The notes: generated by a model not told the origin, from the letters alone. Numbered from the stretch's first letter, positions 1 through 7,026 are shown. The stretch: DNA of 8,278 nt from Pseudomonadota bacterium (GCA_021808185.1 JAKBCB010000151.1:1-8278), one strand, 5' to 3'. A program made the numbers and translations.

Positions 1-111
1 GCCATCGGTCGGCCTCCTCGGTTGGACGACGCAGGCTTGAGCAGCCGCGCGCGGAACGCAATGGGTTTCGTGCCCTTGCATCCGCCGCGCGGCTTGGTCA
101 GGGTCGCGGCC

Positions 112-1329
112 ATGAATACGCGCACCGAGGCCGCCTTGCCGAAGCCCGCTGTCCGCACCGGCGGGCGTCCCCGCTTGCGGGTGCTGGGCACCGCCGTCAC
201 GCTGATCGAGCCGCTGCGCCGGCAGGCACAGAAGGATCTCGGCATCGACCTGGACTTCATCGTGCTGGACGGGGTTTCGGCGCAACAGCGCGCGGCGCTG
301 CAACCGAGCAGCTACGACGTGTGGGACCAATGGTTCCACAACCTCGACATCGTCTGGTCTTCCGGCGCGTTGCAGCCGATCCGGGTGAACCGGCTGGAGA
401 ACTGGAGCCAGCTGCTGCGCGAGGATCTGGCGATCGGGGTGCGCGCCCTGTACGGCGGGCCGAGCGATACGCCGCAGGAGAGCCTGTATGTGCAGGCCGA
501 TCTGCGGCTTGGCGGCACGCCCACCGACCGGATCGGCGTGCTGCCCAGCGTCTATAACGTGGACAGCTTCGGCTACGTGCCGGAGGCGCTGCCGCGCGAA
601 CTGGCGGGGGCGGAGGAAAGCTGGGGCTGGGTTCTGGATGACCGGCTGCGTGGCAAGGTGGCGCTGATCGCCGATCCCTCCATCGGCTTCGCCGACGCGG
701 CCATGGCGGCCAATGCGCTGGGGCTGACGCGGTTCGGCGATGTCGGACGGCTGTCCATCGACGAGATCGACGAACTGATGCGGCTGCTGATCCGCAAGAA
801 GCGCGCGGGCCATTTCGCCGCGTTGTGGCATTCGGCCGAGGAGGCGCGCGCGCTGATGGCCGACGGACAGGTGGCGATCGAAAGCATGTGGTCGCCGACG
901 GTGAGCGAGCTGCGCGCCGGCGGCTTCAAGCTGAGCTACGCGCAGCCGCGCGAGGGCTATCGCGCGTGGCATGGCTGCCTCGGCCTATCGAGCCATCTGC
1001 GCGGGCAGGGGCTGGATGTCGCCTACGCCTTCCTGAACTGGTGGCTGTCCGGCTGGCCCGGCGCGCTGATGGCGCGGCAGGGCTATTACTTCTCGCTGCG
1101 CAGCCCGGTGCAGCCGCACCTCTCGCCCGCCGAATGGGCTTACTGGTATCTCGGCGAGCCGGCGCGGGAGGATCTGATGGGGCCGGACGGGCGCATGGCG
1201 GTGCCGGCAGGCTCGGTCCGCGATGGGGGGGCGTACTGGCAACGCCTGTCGCACGTCGCGGTGTGGAACACGACCATGCCCGAGCACAATTACCTCGTGC
1301 GCCGCTGGGGGCAGTTCCTGGCGGCGTAG
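112..1329 (+). CDS. ABC-type solute-binding protein (PotD-like), no visible signal peptide
   Basis: Family 1 extracellular solute-binding protein fold, about 405 residues from ATG 112. It is recognised mainly by clear similarity to the exported binding protein at 7040-8275. Shared blocks are LPSVYNVDSFGY (residues 144-155), LIRKKRAGHFAALW (226-239), EGYRAW (281-286), QGYY (323-326), the EWAYWYLGEP region (341-350), RDGG (370-373) and the C-terminal RRWGQFLAA. Similarity begins near residue 21 (RLRVLGTAV), matching where the mature part of the paralogue begins. Start is uncertain: ATG 112, ATG 61 and TTG 22 are in frame, none has a strong ribosome-binding site, and the frame is open to base 1, so the gene could begin outside the window. 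None of the in-window N-terminal extensions contains a hydrophobic segment or a lipobox, so the protein looks cytoplasmic as read. It ends 7 bases from the convergent regulator gene. Ligand unknown; the family assignment is firm, the location and role are not. Confidence 0.88.
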   Translation: MNTRTEAALPKPAVRTGGRPRLRVLGTAVTLIEPLRRQAQKDLGIDLDFIVLDGVSAQQRAALQPSSYDVWDQWFHNLDIVWSSGALQPIRVNRLENWSQLLREDLAIGVRALYGGPSDTPQESLYVQADLRLGGTPTDRIGVLPSVYNVDSFGYVPEALPRELAGAEESWGWVLDDRLRGKVALIADPSIGFADAAMAANALGLTRFGDVGRLSIDEIDELMRLLIRKKRAGHFAALWHSAEEARALMADGQVAIESMWSPTVSELRAGGFKLSYAQPREGYRAWHGCLGLSSHLRGQGLDVAYAFLNWWLSGWPGALMARQGYYFSLRSPVQPHLSPAEWAYWYLGEPAREDLMGPDGRMAVPAGSVRDGGAYWQRLSHVAVWNTTMPEHNYLVRRWGQFLAA

Positions 1330-1336
1330 CTGGCGG

Positions 1337-2380
1337 CTATGGCTCCGTCGGCGCGAGGAAACCCGGCAGGTCCGGCATCGGGATCACCGACAGAACCTTG
1401 AGCCGGGACAGCGCGCGGTCGAGCGAACGGTCCAGATGCGCGCGCAAGGCGGCCGCGGCCGCGTCCGGATTGCCCTGCAACAGCAGATCGAAAATGACGC
1501 GGTGTTCTTCGAGTTCGGGCAACTCCTCCGGCACGCCGAGATAGCGCAGGAAAGTGTGGTTGGCGATCAGCACGGTCTGGCTGTCCTGGATCATCTCCGT
1601 GAGGCGGAAATTGCCGTTGCGCTGCACGCACTTGATGTGAAGATCCTCGTCGATTGCCAGCATCGTGTCCGCCTGTGCCGCGACGTGGCCGGCGGAGATG
1701 GCGACCACGCGCGCCCGCATCGTCCCCAGCACATCCGCGTCCAGGCGCGGCGCCGCCAGCACCAGCGCCGCCGGCTCCAGGATGCGGCGGATCTGGTAGT
1801 AGTCGCGCAGCGTGCCGGCGGTGAGCGGGCCGGCGACCCAGTGTGAGCGTGCGTCCTTCTCGATCAGCCGGCGTTCGTGCATGCGGCTGAGCACATCGCG
1901 CACCACGGTCCGGCTGACCCCGTAATGGCTGGCCATGCGGGCCTCCAGCACGCGGAAGCGGCCGAAGGCGATGGCGGCGCCGATCTCGCGCTCGGCGTCC
2001 AGATAGATTCGCTCCCATCCGGCGCGCGGGGGTAGCGCTTCCTCCACGCCGTCGGTGCTGGCGCGCAGCCCGGCTGCCTTGAGGGTCATGCGCAGCGGGC
2101 CACCGCCGCCTGGAAGCATGTAGCCGCGTCCATCGAAGCGCTGCACCACGCCGTCCTTGAACAGCAGGCGCAATGCCGTCTTCACCGGCGCGCGGCTGAC
2201 CTGGAACGCCTCGGCGATGGCGCCTTCCAGCAGCACGAGGCCGGGCGGCAGGTCGCCGCGGGCGATCTGCATGGCCAACGACCGGTAGATCACTTCGTAC
2301 AGCCGCTCGCCCAATCTGGTCCCCGCATGCGTCGGATCTCCGACAAAAAAACGGACTTTGTCCACCTGATCCCATGCCAA
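1337..2380 (-). CDS. GntR-family regulator with two winged-helix segments and an FCD domain
   Basis: Predicted cytoplasmic transcription factor of 347 residues, against roughly 220-250 usual for FadR/FCD-type GntR proteins. The extra length is a second DNA-binding segment. The first winged helix is at about 24-90 (LPPGLVLLEGAIAEAF, then VSRAPVKTALRLL, wing GRGYML). A linker follows, then a second at about 122-183 (ARMASHYGVSRTVVRDVL, LIEKD). The FCD ligand domain spans about 190-327. The usual FCD metal ligands appear present as D244 and H248 (DEDLH), H293 (EEHRVIF) and H315 (RAHLDRS), so it probably binds a metal-coordinated carboxylate-type effector (family knowledge, not shown here). The start is uncertain: TTG 2380 has no good ribosome-binding site, while GTG 2365 has GGGA a few bases upstream and would remove five residues. 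It is transcribed away from the transporter operon, the usual position for a local, often autoregulating, repressor. Confidence 0.92.
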   Translation of the reverse strand: MAWDQVDKVRFFVGDPTHAGTRLGERLYEVIYRSLAMQIARGDLPPGLVLLEGAIAEAFQVSRAPVKTALRLLFKDGVVQRFDGRGYMLPGGGGPLRMTLKAAGLRASTDGVEEALPPRAGWERIYLDAEREIGAAIAFGRFRVLEARMASHYGVSRTVVRDVLSRMHERRLIEKDARSHWVAGPLTAGTLRDYYQIRRILEPAALVLAAPRLDADVLGTMRARVVAISAGHVAAQADTMLAIDEDLHIKCVQRNGNFRLTEMIQDSQTVLIANHTFLRYLGVPEELPELEEHRVIFDLLLQGNPDAAAAALRAHLDRSLDRALSRLKVLSVIPMPDLPGFLAPTEP

Positions 2381-2621
2381 CGCCGGAAATCGGCATCGAA
2401 ACAGCTTGCGCAGCCCGCGACACGGTGCCTACGAAAGTCTCTTGCATGCAATATCCGTTTTCCGTAGCGTCTCGCCACCGGGCCTTGCTGGCGCTGACCG
2501 CACAGGGCGGCGGGGCCGAGAATGGCGGTGCAGGCAAATGGGGCTGGATGAATGACGCGGGGCGCCTATTGTCCAAAAATACATGCCACGCGCTTCGCCA
2601 GCGCATGCGTCGTCTCACGCC
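2381..2621. promoter_or_regulatory. Divergent intergenic control region
   Basis: These 241 bases separate the regulator start from the likely ATPase start and must hold the promoters for both directions. I see the 10-base palindrome at 2442-2451, a weaker near-palindrome TTGTCCAA at 2569-2576, and CGCATGCG at 2602-2609. TATTGT at 2567-2572 could serve as a -10 box for the operon, but no convincing -35 lies at the right distance, so no promoter is called. Neither gene has a clear Shine-Dalgarno site here. A frame open across this region from 2374 has no family features and is not called as a gene. Confidence 0.6.
2442..2451. promoter_or_regulatory. Candidate regulator operator palindrome TTGCATGCAA
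   Basis: A perfect 10-base inverted repeat sits roughly 60 bases upstream of the regulator start and 170 bases before the ATPase start. GntR/FCD regulators commonly bind short AT-flanked palindromes of this size and general shape, and the site is in the only sizeable non-coding stretch of the window. Assignment to the adjacent regulator is inference. A single 10-base palindrome can also occur by chance. Confidence 0.4.
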
Positions 2622-3695
2622 ATGTCTGAAGGATTGCGGCTGGACGGGCTAACCAAACGCTACGGCGGCAACGCCGCTTTGCAGGGCGTCACGCTCGCGG
2701 TTCCGGACGATACTTATATCTCCGTCCTCGGGCCGAGCGGTTCGGGAAAGACCGTGTTGCTGCGCGTGATCGCGGGGTTCGAGCAGCCGGATGCCGGGGA
2801 GGTGCGTTTCGCCGGCGAGCGTATCGACCAGATGCCCGCGCACCGGCGCGGCATCGGCTTCGTGTTCCAGAATTTTGCGCTGTTCCCGCACCTGAGCGTG
2901 CGCGACAACATTGCCTTCGGCCTGCGCCATCGCGATGTCTCGCCGCTTTCCGACAGCGGCGCGCTGCGCGCGAAGGTCGATGCCATGATCGATCTTGTCG
3001 GCCTTGGCGGGCTGGCGGATCGTGGCGTGCATCAAATTTCCGGCGGTCAGCGGCAGCGCGTGGCGCTCGCGCGCACGCTGGTCACGGAACCACGCCTCGT
3101 GCTGCTCGATGAGCCGCTGGGGGCGCTGGACGCCAATCTCCGATCGCGCATGCGCGCCGAATTGCGTCAGATCCGCGAGCGGCTGGGTGTTACGTTCCTG
3201 CACGTCACCGGCAGCGAGAGCGAGGCGCTGGCGATGGGCGACCGCGTGATCGTGCTCGACCGCGGGCGTGTCGGCCAGTTCGACGAGCCGGACGCCGTGT
3301 ACACGCAGCCCGCGTCGGCGAACGTCGCGCGCTTTCTCAACTGCTACAACATCTTCGCCGGCCATCTCGATGGCGGGCGCTTCATGGCGGCGGGCGGTGC
3401 GTTCGTGCTGCCGAACGCGCGGCGTGCCGCGCCCGAGCCGGCCTATTGCATCCGCCAGGATCTGATCGACATCCGTCCTTCCGATGCGGCCATGCGCGCG
3501 GGCGAAACCGGCCTCGTCGCGCGCTTCGTGACCAGTGAGTACAGCGGCTCGTCGGTGCAGTATTTCTTCGAGGTTGAAGGTGGACGGGCGGTGGAAGTCG
3601 AAGCGCATCTGAGCCACCGGCGGCCCGAGGATCTGGAGCCGAAGCGGCCCTATACCCTGGCGTGGCACGCCGACCAGGCGCTGGTGTTCGGCTGA
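2622..3695 (+). CDS. ABC transporter ATP-binding protein (PotA-like), H-loop His replaced by Gly
   Basis: Cytoplasmic ATPase of 357 residues driving the import complex formed with the two permeases downstream. Motifs in order, numbered from ATG 2622: Walker A GPSGSGKT (37-44), Q-loop Q83 in VFQNFALFPH, signature ISGGQ (139-143), Walker B LVLLDEP (159-165) with catalytic E164, D-loop LGALD (166-170). A C-terminal TOBE-type regulatory region of about 115 residues starts near 240, as in PotA/UgpC/MalK-like proteins. The oddity is the switch region: the usual VTHDQEEAL reads VTGSESEAL (195-203), so the H-loop histidine is glycine (G197) and the following Asp is Ser. All other motifs are intact. 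ATG 2622 is preferred because the domain begins immediately after it (LRLDGLTKRYGG). ATG 2583 would add 13 residues of no recognisable character. Neither start has a clear ribosome-binding site. First gene of the operon. Confidence 0.95.
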   Translation: MSEGLRLDGLTKRYGGNAALQGVTLAVPDDTYISVLGPSGSGKTVLLRVIAGFEQPDAGEVRFAGERIDQMPAHRRGIGFVFQNFALFPHLSVRDNIAFGLRHRDVSPLSDSGALRAKVDAMIDLVGLGGLADRGVHQISGGQRQRVALARTLVTEPRLVLLDEPLGALDANLRSRMRAELRQIRERLGVTFLHVTGSESEALAMGDRVIVLDRGRVGQFDEPDAVYTQPASANVARFLNCYNIFAGHLDGGRFMAAGGAFVLPNARRAAPEPAYCIRQDLIDIRPSDAAMRAGETGLVARFVTSEYSGSSVQYFFEVEGGRAVEVEAHLSHRRPEDLEPKRPYTLAWHADQALVFG

Positions 3696-3724
3696 GACAT
3701 GACCCAGATCACACAGAACGCGAC

Positions 3725-4630
3725 ATGAGCACCACCCTGGCGCCAGCCGCCCTGAACGAGCCGCAAGTGCAAGACCCTGGCCGGCGTCGCGGCTGGGCGC
3801 CGTATCTGCTGATCGCCCCAGGCGCGATCTGGATGCTGCTGTTCCTGGTGCTGCCGATCCTGATGATGGTGTACGTCTCGTTCTGGACGCAGACGACATT
3901 CGCCATCAAGCCGATCCTGACCACGAAAAGCTGGGTGACGTTCTTCTCCAGCGAAACCTACTTGTCCTCACTGTGGACGACGGTGCGCATCTGGCTGCTG
4001 GTGCTGGGGTGCACGGTGATCGTCGGCTATCCAACGGCGCTGTTCGTCGGCCTGTTCGTGCGCAACAAGACGCTGTCCACTGTGCTGCTGGTGTTGTGCG
4101 TGATTCCGTTCTGGACGTCGTTCCTGATCCGCGTGTTAGCGTGGCGGCCGATGCTGGGCGAGCAGGGCGCGATCAACATCATCCTGATGGGCCTGGGCAT
4201 CATCCGCGAGCCGATCTCGGCGCTGCTGTTCACGGAACTCTCCGTCGTCATCGGCATGACGCAGATCTATTGCGTGTTCATGGTTGGCCCCATCGCCTTC
4301 ATGCTGAGCCGCATCGACCCGAACATCATCGAGGCGGCGCGCGACCTGGGCGCCAGCTTCCCGCGTATCTTCCGCAAGATCATCCTGCCGCTTTCGATGC
4401 CAGGCGTGGTGGTGGGCGCCATCTTTGTCTCGGTGATGGTGCTGGGCGAATTCGCGACCTCCGCCGCGCTGTCCGGGCGCAAGACGAACATGCTCGGCAA
4501 CATCATCGTCACGCAGGTGGGCTCGCTGAAATGGGCGTTCGCGGCGGTGGCGGGCGTGGTACTGACGGTGGTGATGGGCATGGTGGTGGCATTGCTGCTG
4601 CGCGTCGTCGATCTGCGGCGGGAGTTGTAG
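3725..4630 (+). CDS. ABC transporter permease (PotB-like)
   Basis: Inner-membrane permease subunit of 301 residues, the usual size for the PotB branch of binding-protein-dependent permeases. After a polar N-terminus there are about six hydrophobic segments, near 26-50, 88-111, 117-139, 169-196, 226-243 and 272-293. The cytoplasmic EAA loop that docks onto the ATPase is clear at about 203-222: EAARDLGASFPRIF, ending in IILPLSMPG. ATG 3725 is chosen because it places a short charged N-terminus before the first membrane segment. The longer reading from 3662 overlaps the ATPase gene in another frame and adds an Arg-rich sequence. No strong Shine-Dalgarno precedes 3725, so translation may depend on coupling to the upstream gene, which stops 29 bases earlier. 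It pairs with the next permease to form the channel. Confidence 0.95.
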   Translation: MSTTLAPAALNEPQVQDPGRRRGWAPYLLIAPGAIWMLLFLVLPILMMVYVSFWTQTTFAIKPILTTKSWVTFFSSETYLSSLWTTVRIWLLVLGCTVIVGYPTALFVGLFVRNKTLSTVLLVLCVIPFWTSFLIRVLAWRPMLGEQGAINIILMGLGIIREPISALLFTELSVVIGMTQIYCVFMVGPIAFMLSRIDPNIIEAARDLGASFPRIFRKIILPLSMPGVVVGAIFVSVMVLGEFATSAALSGRKTNMLGNIIVTQVGSLKWAFAAVAGVVLTVVMGMVVALLLRVVDLRREL

Positions 4631-4631
4631 G

Positions 4632-5480
4632 ATGCAAGGCCCCGTCATCAAGCCCGCGCTCGCCGTCTATACCGGCCTGTTCATCCTGTTCCTGTATGGG
4701 CCGTTCTTCGTGCTGGGGATTTTGTCGTTCCAGACCGGGCCGGAAGGCGGGCCGCAATTCCCCATCGTCGAGTGGTCCACCTATTGGTATCGCCACATCC
4801 TCGGCCTGACGCCGCCCTCGCGCATCGCGCCGCTGCCGATCGGCGAAGCGTTGGTCCGCTCGCTGGTGCTGGCGTTCATGACGATGGTGGTCTCGACGCT
4901 TCTGGGCGTGCTGTCGGCGCAGGCGTTCCGCAGCCGGTTCAAGGGCTCGGGCGTGGTGTTCTACCTGATTGTGCTAGGCATGATGGTGCCCGGTGTGCTG
5001 GTCGGTCTCGGCATGGCGCTGGTGGCAAACACGCTGGGCATCGACCGCACATGGTGGGGCACGGCCTTTGTGCTCCATGTCGTCTATACCTTCCCATTCG
5101 CGTTCCTGGTGATGCTGGCGATCTTCAATCGCTTTGACGCATCGGTGGAGGAGGCGGCGTGGTCGCTAGGCGTCTCGCCCGCCCGCACCTTTCGTCACGT
5201 GACGTTCCCGTTGATCTGGCCGGGCGTACTGTCGGCGATGCTGTTCGCGTTTACGCTGTCCTACGATGAATTCTCGCGCACGCTGTTCGCCTCTGGCCGC
5301 GAGCTGACCTTGCCGCTGGCGATCTATGGTACGTTCTCTGTGGAAATCCATCCGAACGTGTTTGCGTTCGGCGTGCTGACCACGTTGTTCAGCTTTGCGT
5401 TGCTCGCGGTGTACGCGATCCTGATGGGGCTGTCGGTACGCCGGGCCAGACGGCTCGCGATCCAGGAGGATATCACGTGA
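4632..5480 (+). CDS. ABC transporter permease (PotC-like)
   Basis: Second inner-membrane permease, 282 residues, typical for the PotC branch. Hydrophobic segments lie near 10-32, 75-97, 106-133, 141-166, 195-210 and 243-267. The ATPase-docking EAA loop is at about 174-200 (EAAWSLGVSPARTF, then FPLIWPGVL). The start ATG lies one base after the stop of the first permease and has GGGAG at 4620-4624, seven bases upstream, so the two are very likely translationally coupled. Its stop overlaps the first SDR start by four bases (GTGA). The tail is Arg-rich (VRRARR, 269-274), consistent with a cytoplasmic end. With the first permease it forms the heterodimeric pore; substrate specificity cannot be read from the sequence. 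Confidence 0.95.
   Translation: MQGPVIKPALAVYTGLFILFLYGPFFVLGILSFQTGPEGGPQFPIVEWSTYWYRHILGLTPPSRIAPLPIGEALVRSLVLAFMTMVVSTLLGVLSAQAFRSRFKGSGVVFYLIVLGMMVPGVLVGLGMALVANTLGIDRTWWGTAFVLHVVYTFPFAFLVMLAIFNRFDASVEEAAWSLGVSPARTFRHVTFPLIWPGVLSAMLFAFTLSYDEFSRTLFASGRELTLPLAIYGTFSVEIHPNVFAFGVLTTLFSFALLAVYAILMGLSVRRARRLAIQEDIT
5464..5470 (+). promoter_or_regulatory. Strong Shine-Dalgarno AGGAGGA for the first SDR
   Basis: AGGAGGA ends six bases before GTG 5477, inside the last codons of the second permease. It is the best ribosome-binding site in the window. It supports the GTG start and the 4-base overlap, and suggests the SDR is translated efficiently within the polycistronic message. Confidence 0.85.
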
Positions 5481-6214
5481 GCGCGGGTGTGGCGATTGTG
5501 ACTGGCGCCGGTTCCGGGATCGGACAGGCAACGGCAATTCGGCTTGCTCGTGACGGATATGCCGTCGTCGTGAACGACATTTCGCACGAGCGTGCGCAGG
5601 CGACCGCCGATGCGATCCTCGCCAATGACGGCCACGCGATTGCCGTCGGCGGTGACGTCGCCGACGAAGTCGCGGTGGCGGCGCTGGCCGACGCCGCACG
5701 CCGCGAATACGGGGCGGCGACGTTGCTGGTAAACAATGCTGGATTTGTCCATCAAGCCCGCTTCGTCGATCTCCAGCCGGCGGACTTCGACCGGATGTTC
5801 GCGGTGCACGTGCGTGGCACGTTCCTCTGCATCCGCGCGGTGCTGCCGGAGATGCTGGCACGCGGCCGCGGCGTGATCGTCAATATCGCATCGCAACTCG
5901 GCCAGATCGGCGGCATCGAGCTTGTCCACTACAGCGCCGCGAAATCCGCCATCATCGGCTTGACCAAGTCGCTGGCGCGCGAAGTCAGCAAACAGGGCGT
6001 GCGCGTCAATGCCGTGGCCCCCGGGCCCATCAACACGCCGCTGGTGCGCGCGCTGTCGCCGGAATGGCAGCGTGCGAAGGCGGCGGAACTGCCGCTTGGT
6101 CGCTTCGGCGAACCCGAGGAAGTCGCGGCAACGGTGGCATTTCTCGCCTCCGATGCCGCCAGCCTGTTCGTGGGCCAGACGCTCGGCCCGAATTCGGGCG
6201 ACGTGATGCTGTGA
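5477..6214 (+). CDS. SDR-family NAD(P)-dependent oxidoreductase 1 (FabG-like)
   Basis: Classical short-chain dehydrogenase/reductase of 245 residues, the normal length. Such enzymes interconvert an alcohol and a ketone using a nicotinamide cofactor in the cytoplasm. The Rossmann motif is TGAGSGIG (9-16). D34, at the end of the second strand (VVVND), points to NAD rather than NADP. NNAG is at 86-89. Catalytic Ser139, Tyr152 and Lys156 are in place (IVNIAS; YSAAK). The fourth tetrad position, usually Asn, is His111 in AVHVRG. The C-terminus GQTLGPNSGDVML is a common SDR ending. The GTG start is fixed by the AGGAGGA site at 5464-5470. It sits in an uptake operon, so its substrate is probably the imported compound or a metabolite of it. 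The family is too broad to name the substrate, and FabG-type annotations are often misleading outside fatty-acid loci. Confidence 0.95.
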   Translation: MSAGVAIVTGAGSGIGQATAIRLARDGYAVVVNDISHERAQATADAILANDGHAIAVGGDVADEVAVAALADAARREYGAATLLVNNAGFVHQARFVDLQPADFDRMFAVHVRGTFLCIRAVLPEMLARGRGVIVNIASQLGQIGGIELVHYSAAKSAIIGLTKSLAREVSKQGVRVNAVAPGPINTPLVRALSPEWQRAKAAELPLGRFGEPEEVAATVAFLASDAASLFVGQTLGPNSGDVML

Positions 6215-6219
6215 CCGAC

Positions 6220-6225
6220 AAGGAG
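6220..6225 (+). promoter_or_regulatory. Shine-Dalgarno AAGGAG for the second SDR
   Basis: AAGGAG lies eight bases before ATG 6234. It decides the start in favour of ATG 6234 over the in-frame GTG 6225, which overlaps the ribosome-binding site itself. Confidence 0.8.
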
Positions 6226-6233
6226 TGCGCGCC

Positions 6234-6989
6234 ATGACGCCGACCGTCCTCATCACCGGCAGCGGGATCGGCATCGGCCGTGCCACTGCACTCGCATTCG
6301 GCCGCTCGGGGCATCGCGTGATCGTCACCGACGTGCTGACGCGCGAGGGCGAGGCGGTGGCAGCCGAGATCGCCGCGGCCGGCGGCGAGGCGGAGTTCCA
6401 CCGCCTCGATGTCACTTCGACCGCGCAGGCGGACGCGCTGGTGCGTGACATCGAGGCACGGCACGGCGCGCTCGACGTTATCGTCGCCAATGCCGGCATC
6501 GCCCACAAGGTGCCGCTGGACAAACTCAGCGACGAGAAGTGGGACCACACCTTCGACGTGGATCTGAAGGGCATGCTGCGCGTGATCCGCCCGGCAGTCC
6601 CGGCGATGCAGGCGCGCGGAGGCGGCGCGATCGTGTGCATCTCCTCGATCATGGGCATTGCCTATGGCTGGGATGAGCATATCCATTATTCGTCGGCCAA
6701 GGCGGGCGTGATCGGGCTGATCCGAGGATTGGCTGTCGAACTTGCGAAATCCGGCGTGCGGGTGAACGGCATCGCGCCCGGCTACATCCGCACGGCGCAA
6801 CTGCTCTCGGAGGAGCATTCGCTCGGTTTGTCCGGCGCGGAGGCAGCAGGCGCATTCATTCCGATGGGCCGCATCGGCGAGCCGGACGAGATTGCCGACG
6901 TGGTGTTGTTCCTGGCGTCCAACGCGGCCCGCTACATGACCGGCCAGGTCGTGGTGGTCGATGGTGGGCTGCTGGTGGGTCGCTACTGA
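6234..6989 (+). CDS. SDR-family NAD(P)-dependent oxidoreductase 2
   Basis: Second classical SDR, 251 residues. The nucleotide motif is TGSGIGIG (8-15). D33 after the second strand (VIVTD) favours NAD. The NNAG motif is changed to ANAG (85-88). Catalytic Ser138 (CISS), Tyr152 and Lys156 (YSSAK) are present; the usual tetrad Asn is Asp110 (FDVDLKG). The C-terminal GQVVVVDGG is the standard SDR dimer-interface ending. It lies 19 bases after the first SDR, with its own ribosome-binding site. The two SDRs differ through most of their length, including the substrate loop (about 184-208 here), so they are not a recent duplication and probably act on different substrates or successive steps. Start ATG 6234 rather than GTG 6225. 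The reaction type is well supported, the substrate is unknown. Confidence 0.95.
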   Translation: MTPTVLITGSGIGIGRATALAFGRSGHRVIVTDVLTREGEAVAAEIAAAGGEAEFHRLDVTSTAQADALVRDIEARHGALDVIVANAGIAHKVPLDKLSDEKWDHTFDVDLKGMLRVIRPAVPAMQARGGGAIVCISSIMGIAYGWDEHIHYSSAKAGVIGLIRGLAVELAKSGVRVNGIAPGYIRTAQLLSEEHSLGLSGAEAAGAFIPMGRIGEPDEIADVVLFLASNAARYMTGQVVVVDGGLLVGRY

Positions 6990-7026
6990 CGCGGCCTGTG
7001 GCGTGCGTGACGACGGAAGAATTCAC

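Noticed and set aside
1327..1345. Terminator between the convergent binding-protein and regulator genes
   Set aside because: The gap is only 7 bases and I see no GC hairpin with a T-run in either direction.
1290..2618. 442-codon frame on the minus strand over the regulator
   Set aside because: It is an Arg/Ala/Gly-rich frame offset from the regulator and shows no domain motifs, while the regulator frame has clear HTH and FCD signatures. It is a shadow produced by high GC.
2374..2652. 92-codon plus-strand frame across the intergenic region
   Set aside because: It overlaps the regulator start and the ATPase start, has no ribosome-binding site or family motif, and looks like random open frame.
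2649..3899. 416-codon minus-strand frame opposite the ATPase
   Set aside because: The plus strand holds all ABC ATPase motifs in one frame. The antisense frame has no recognisable family features.
5324..6658. 444-codon minus-strand frame opposite the second permease and the SDRs
   Set aside because: It lies antisense to genes with complete SDR and permease motifs and has a low-complexity Arg/His/Ser-rich composition, so it is a GC-driven shadow.
5477..6989. Recent tandem duplication of the two SDR genes
   Set aside because: They share only the family motifs. Sequence between motifs, the substrate loops and the NNAG/ANAG and His/Asp positions differ, so they are old paralogues.
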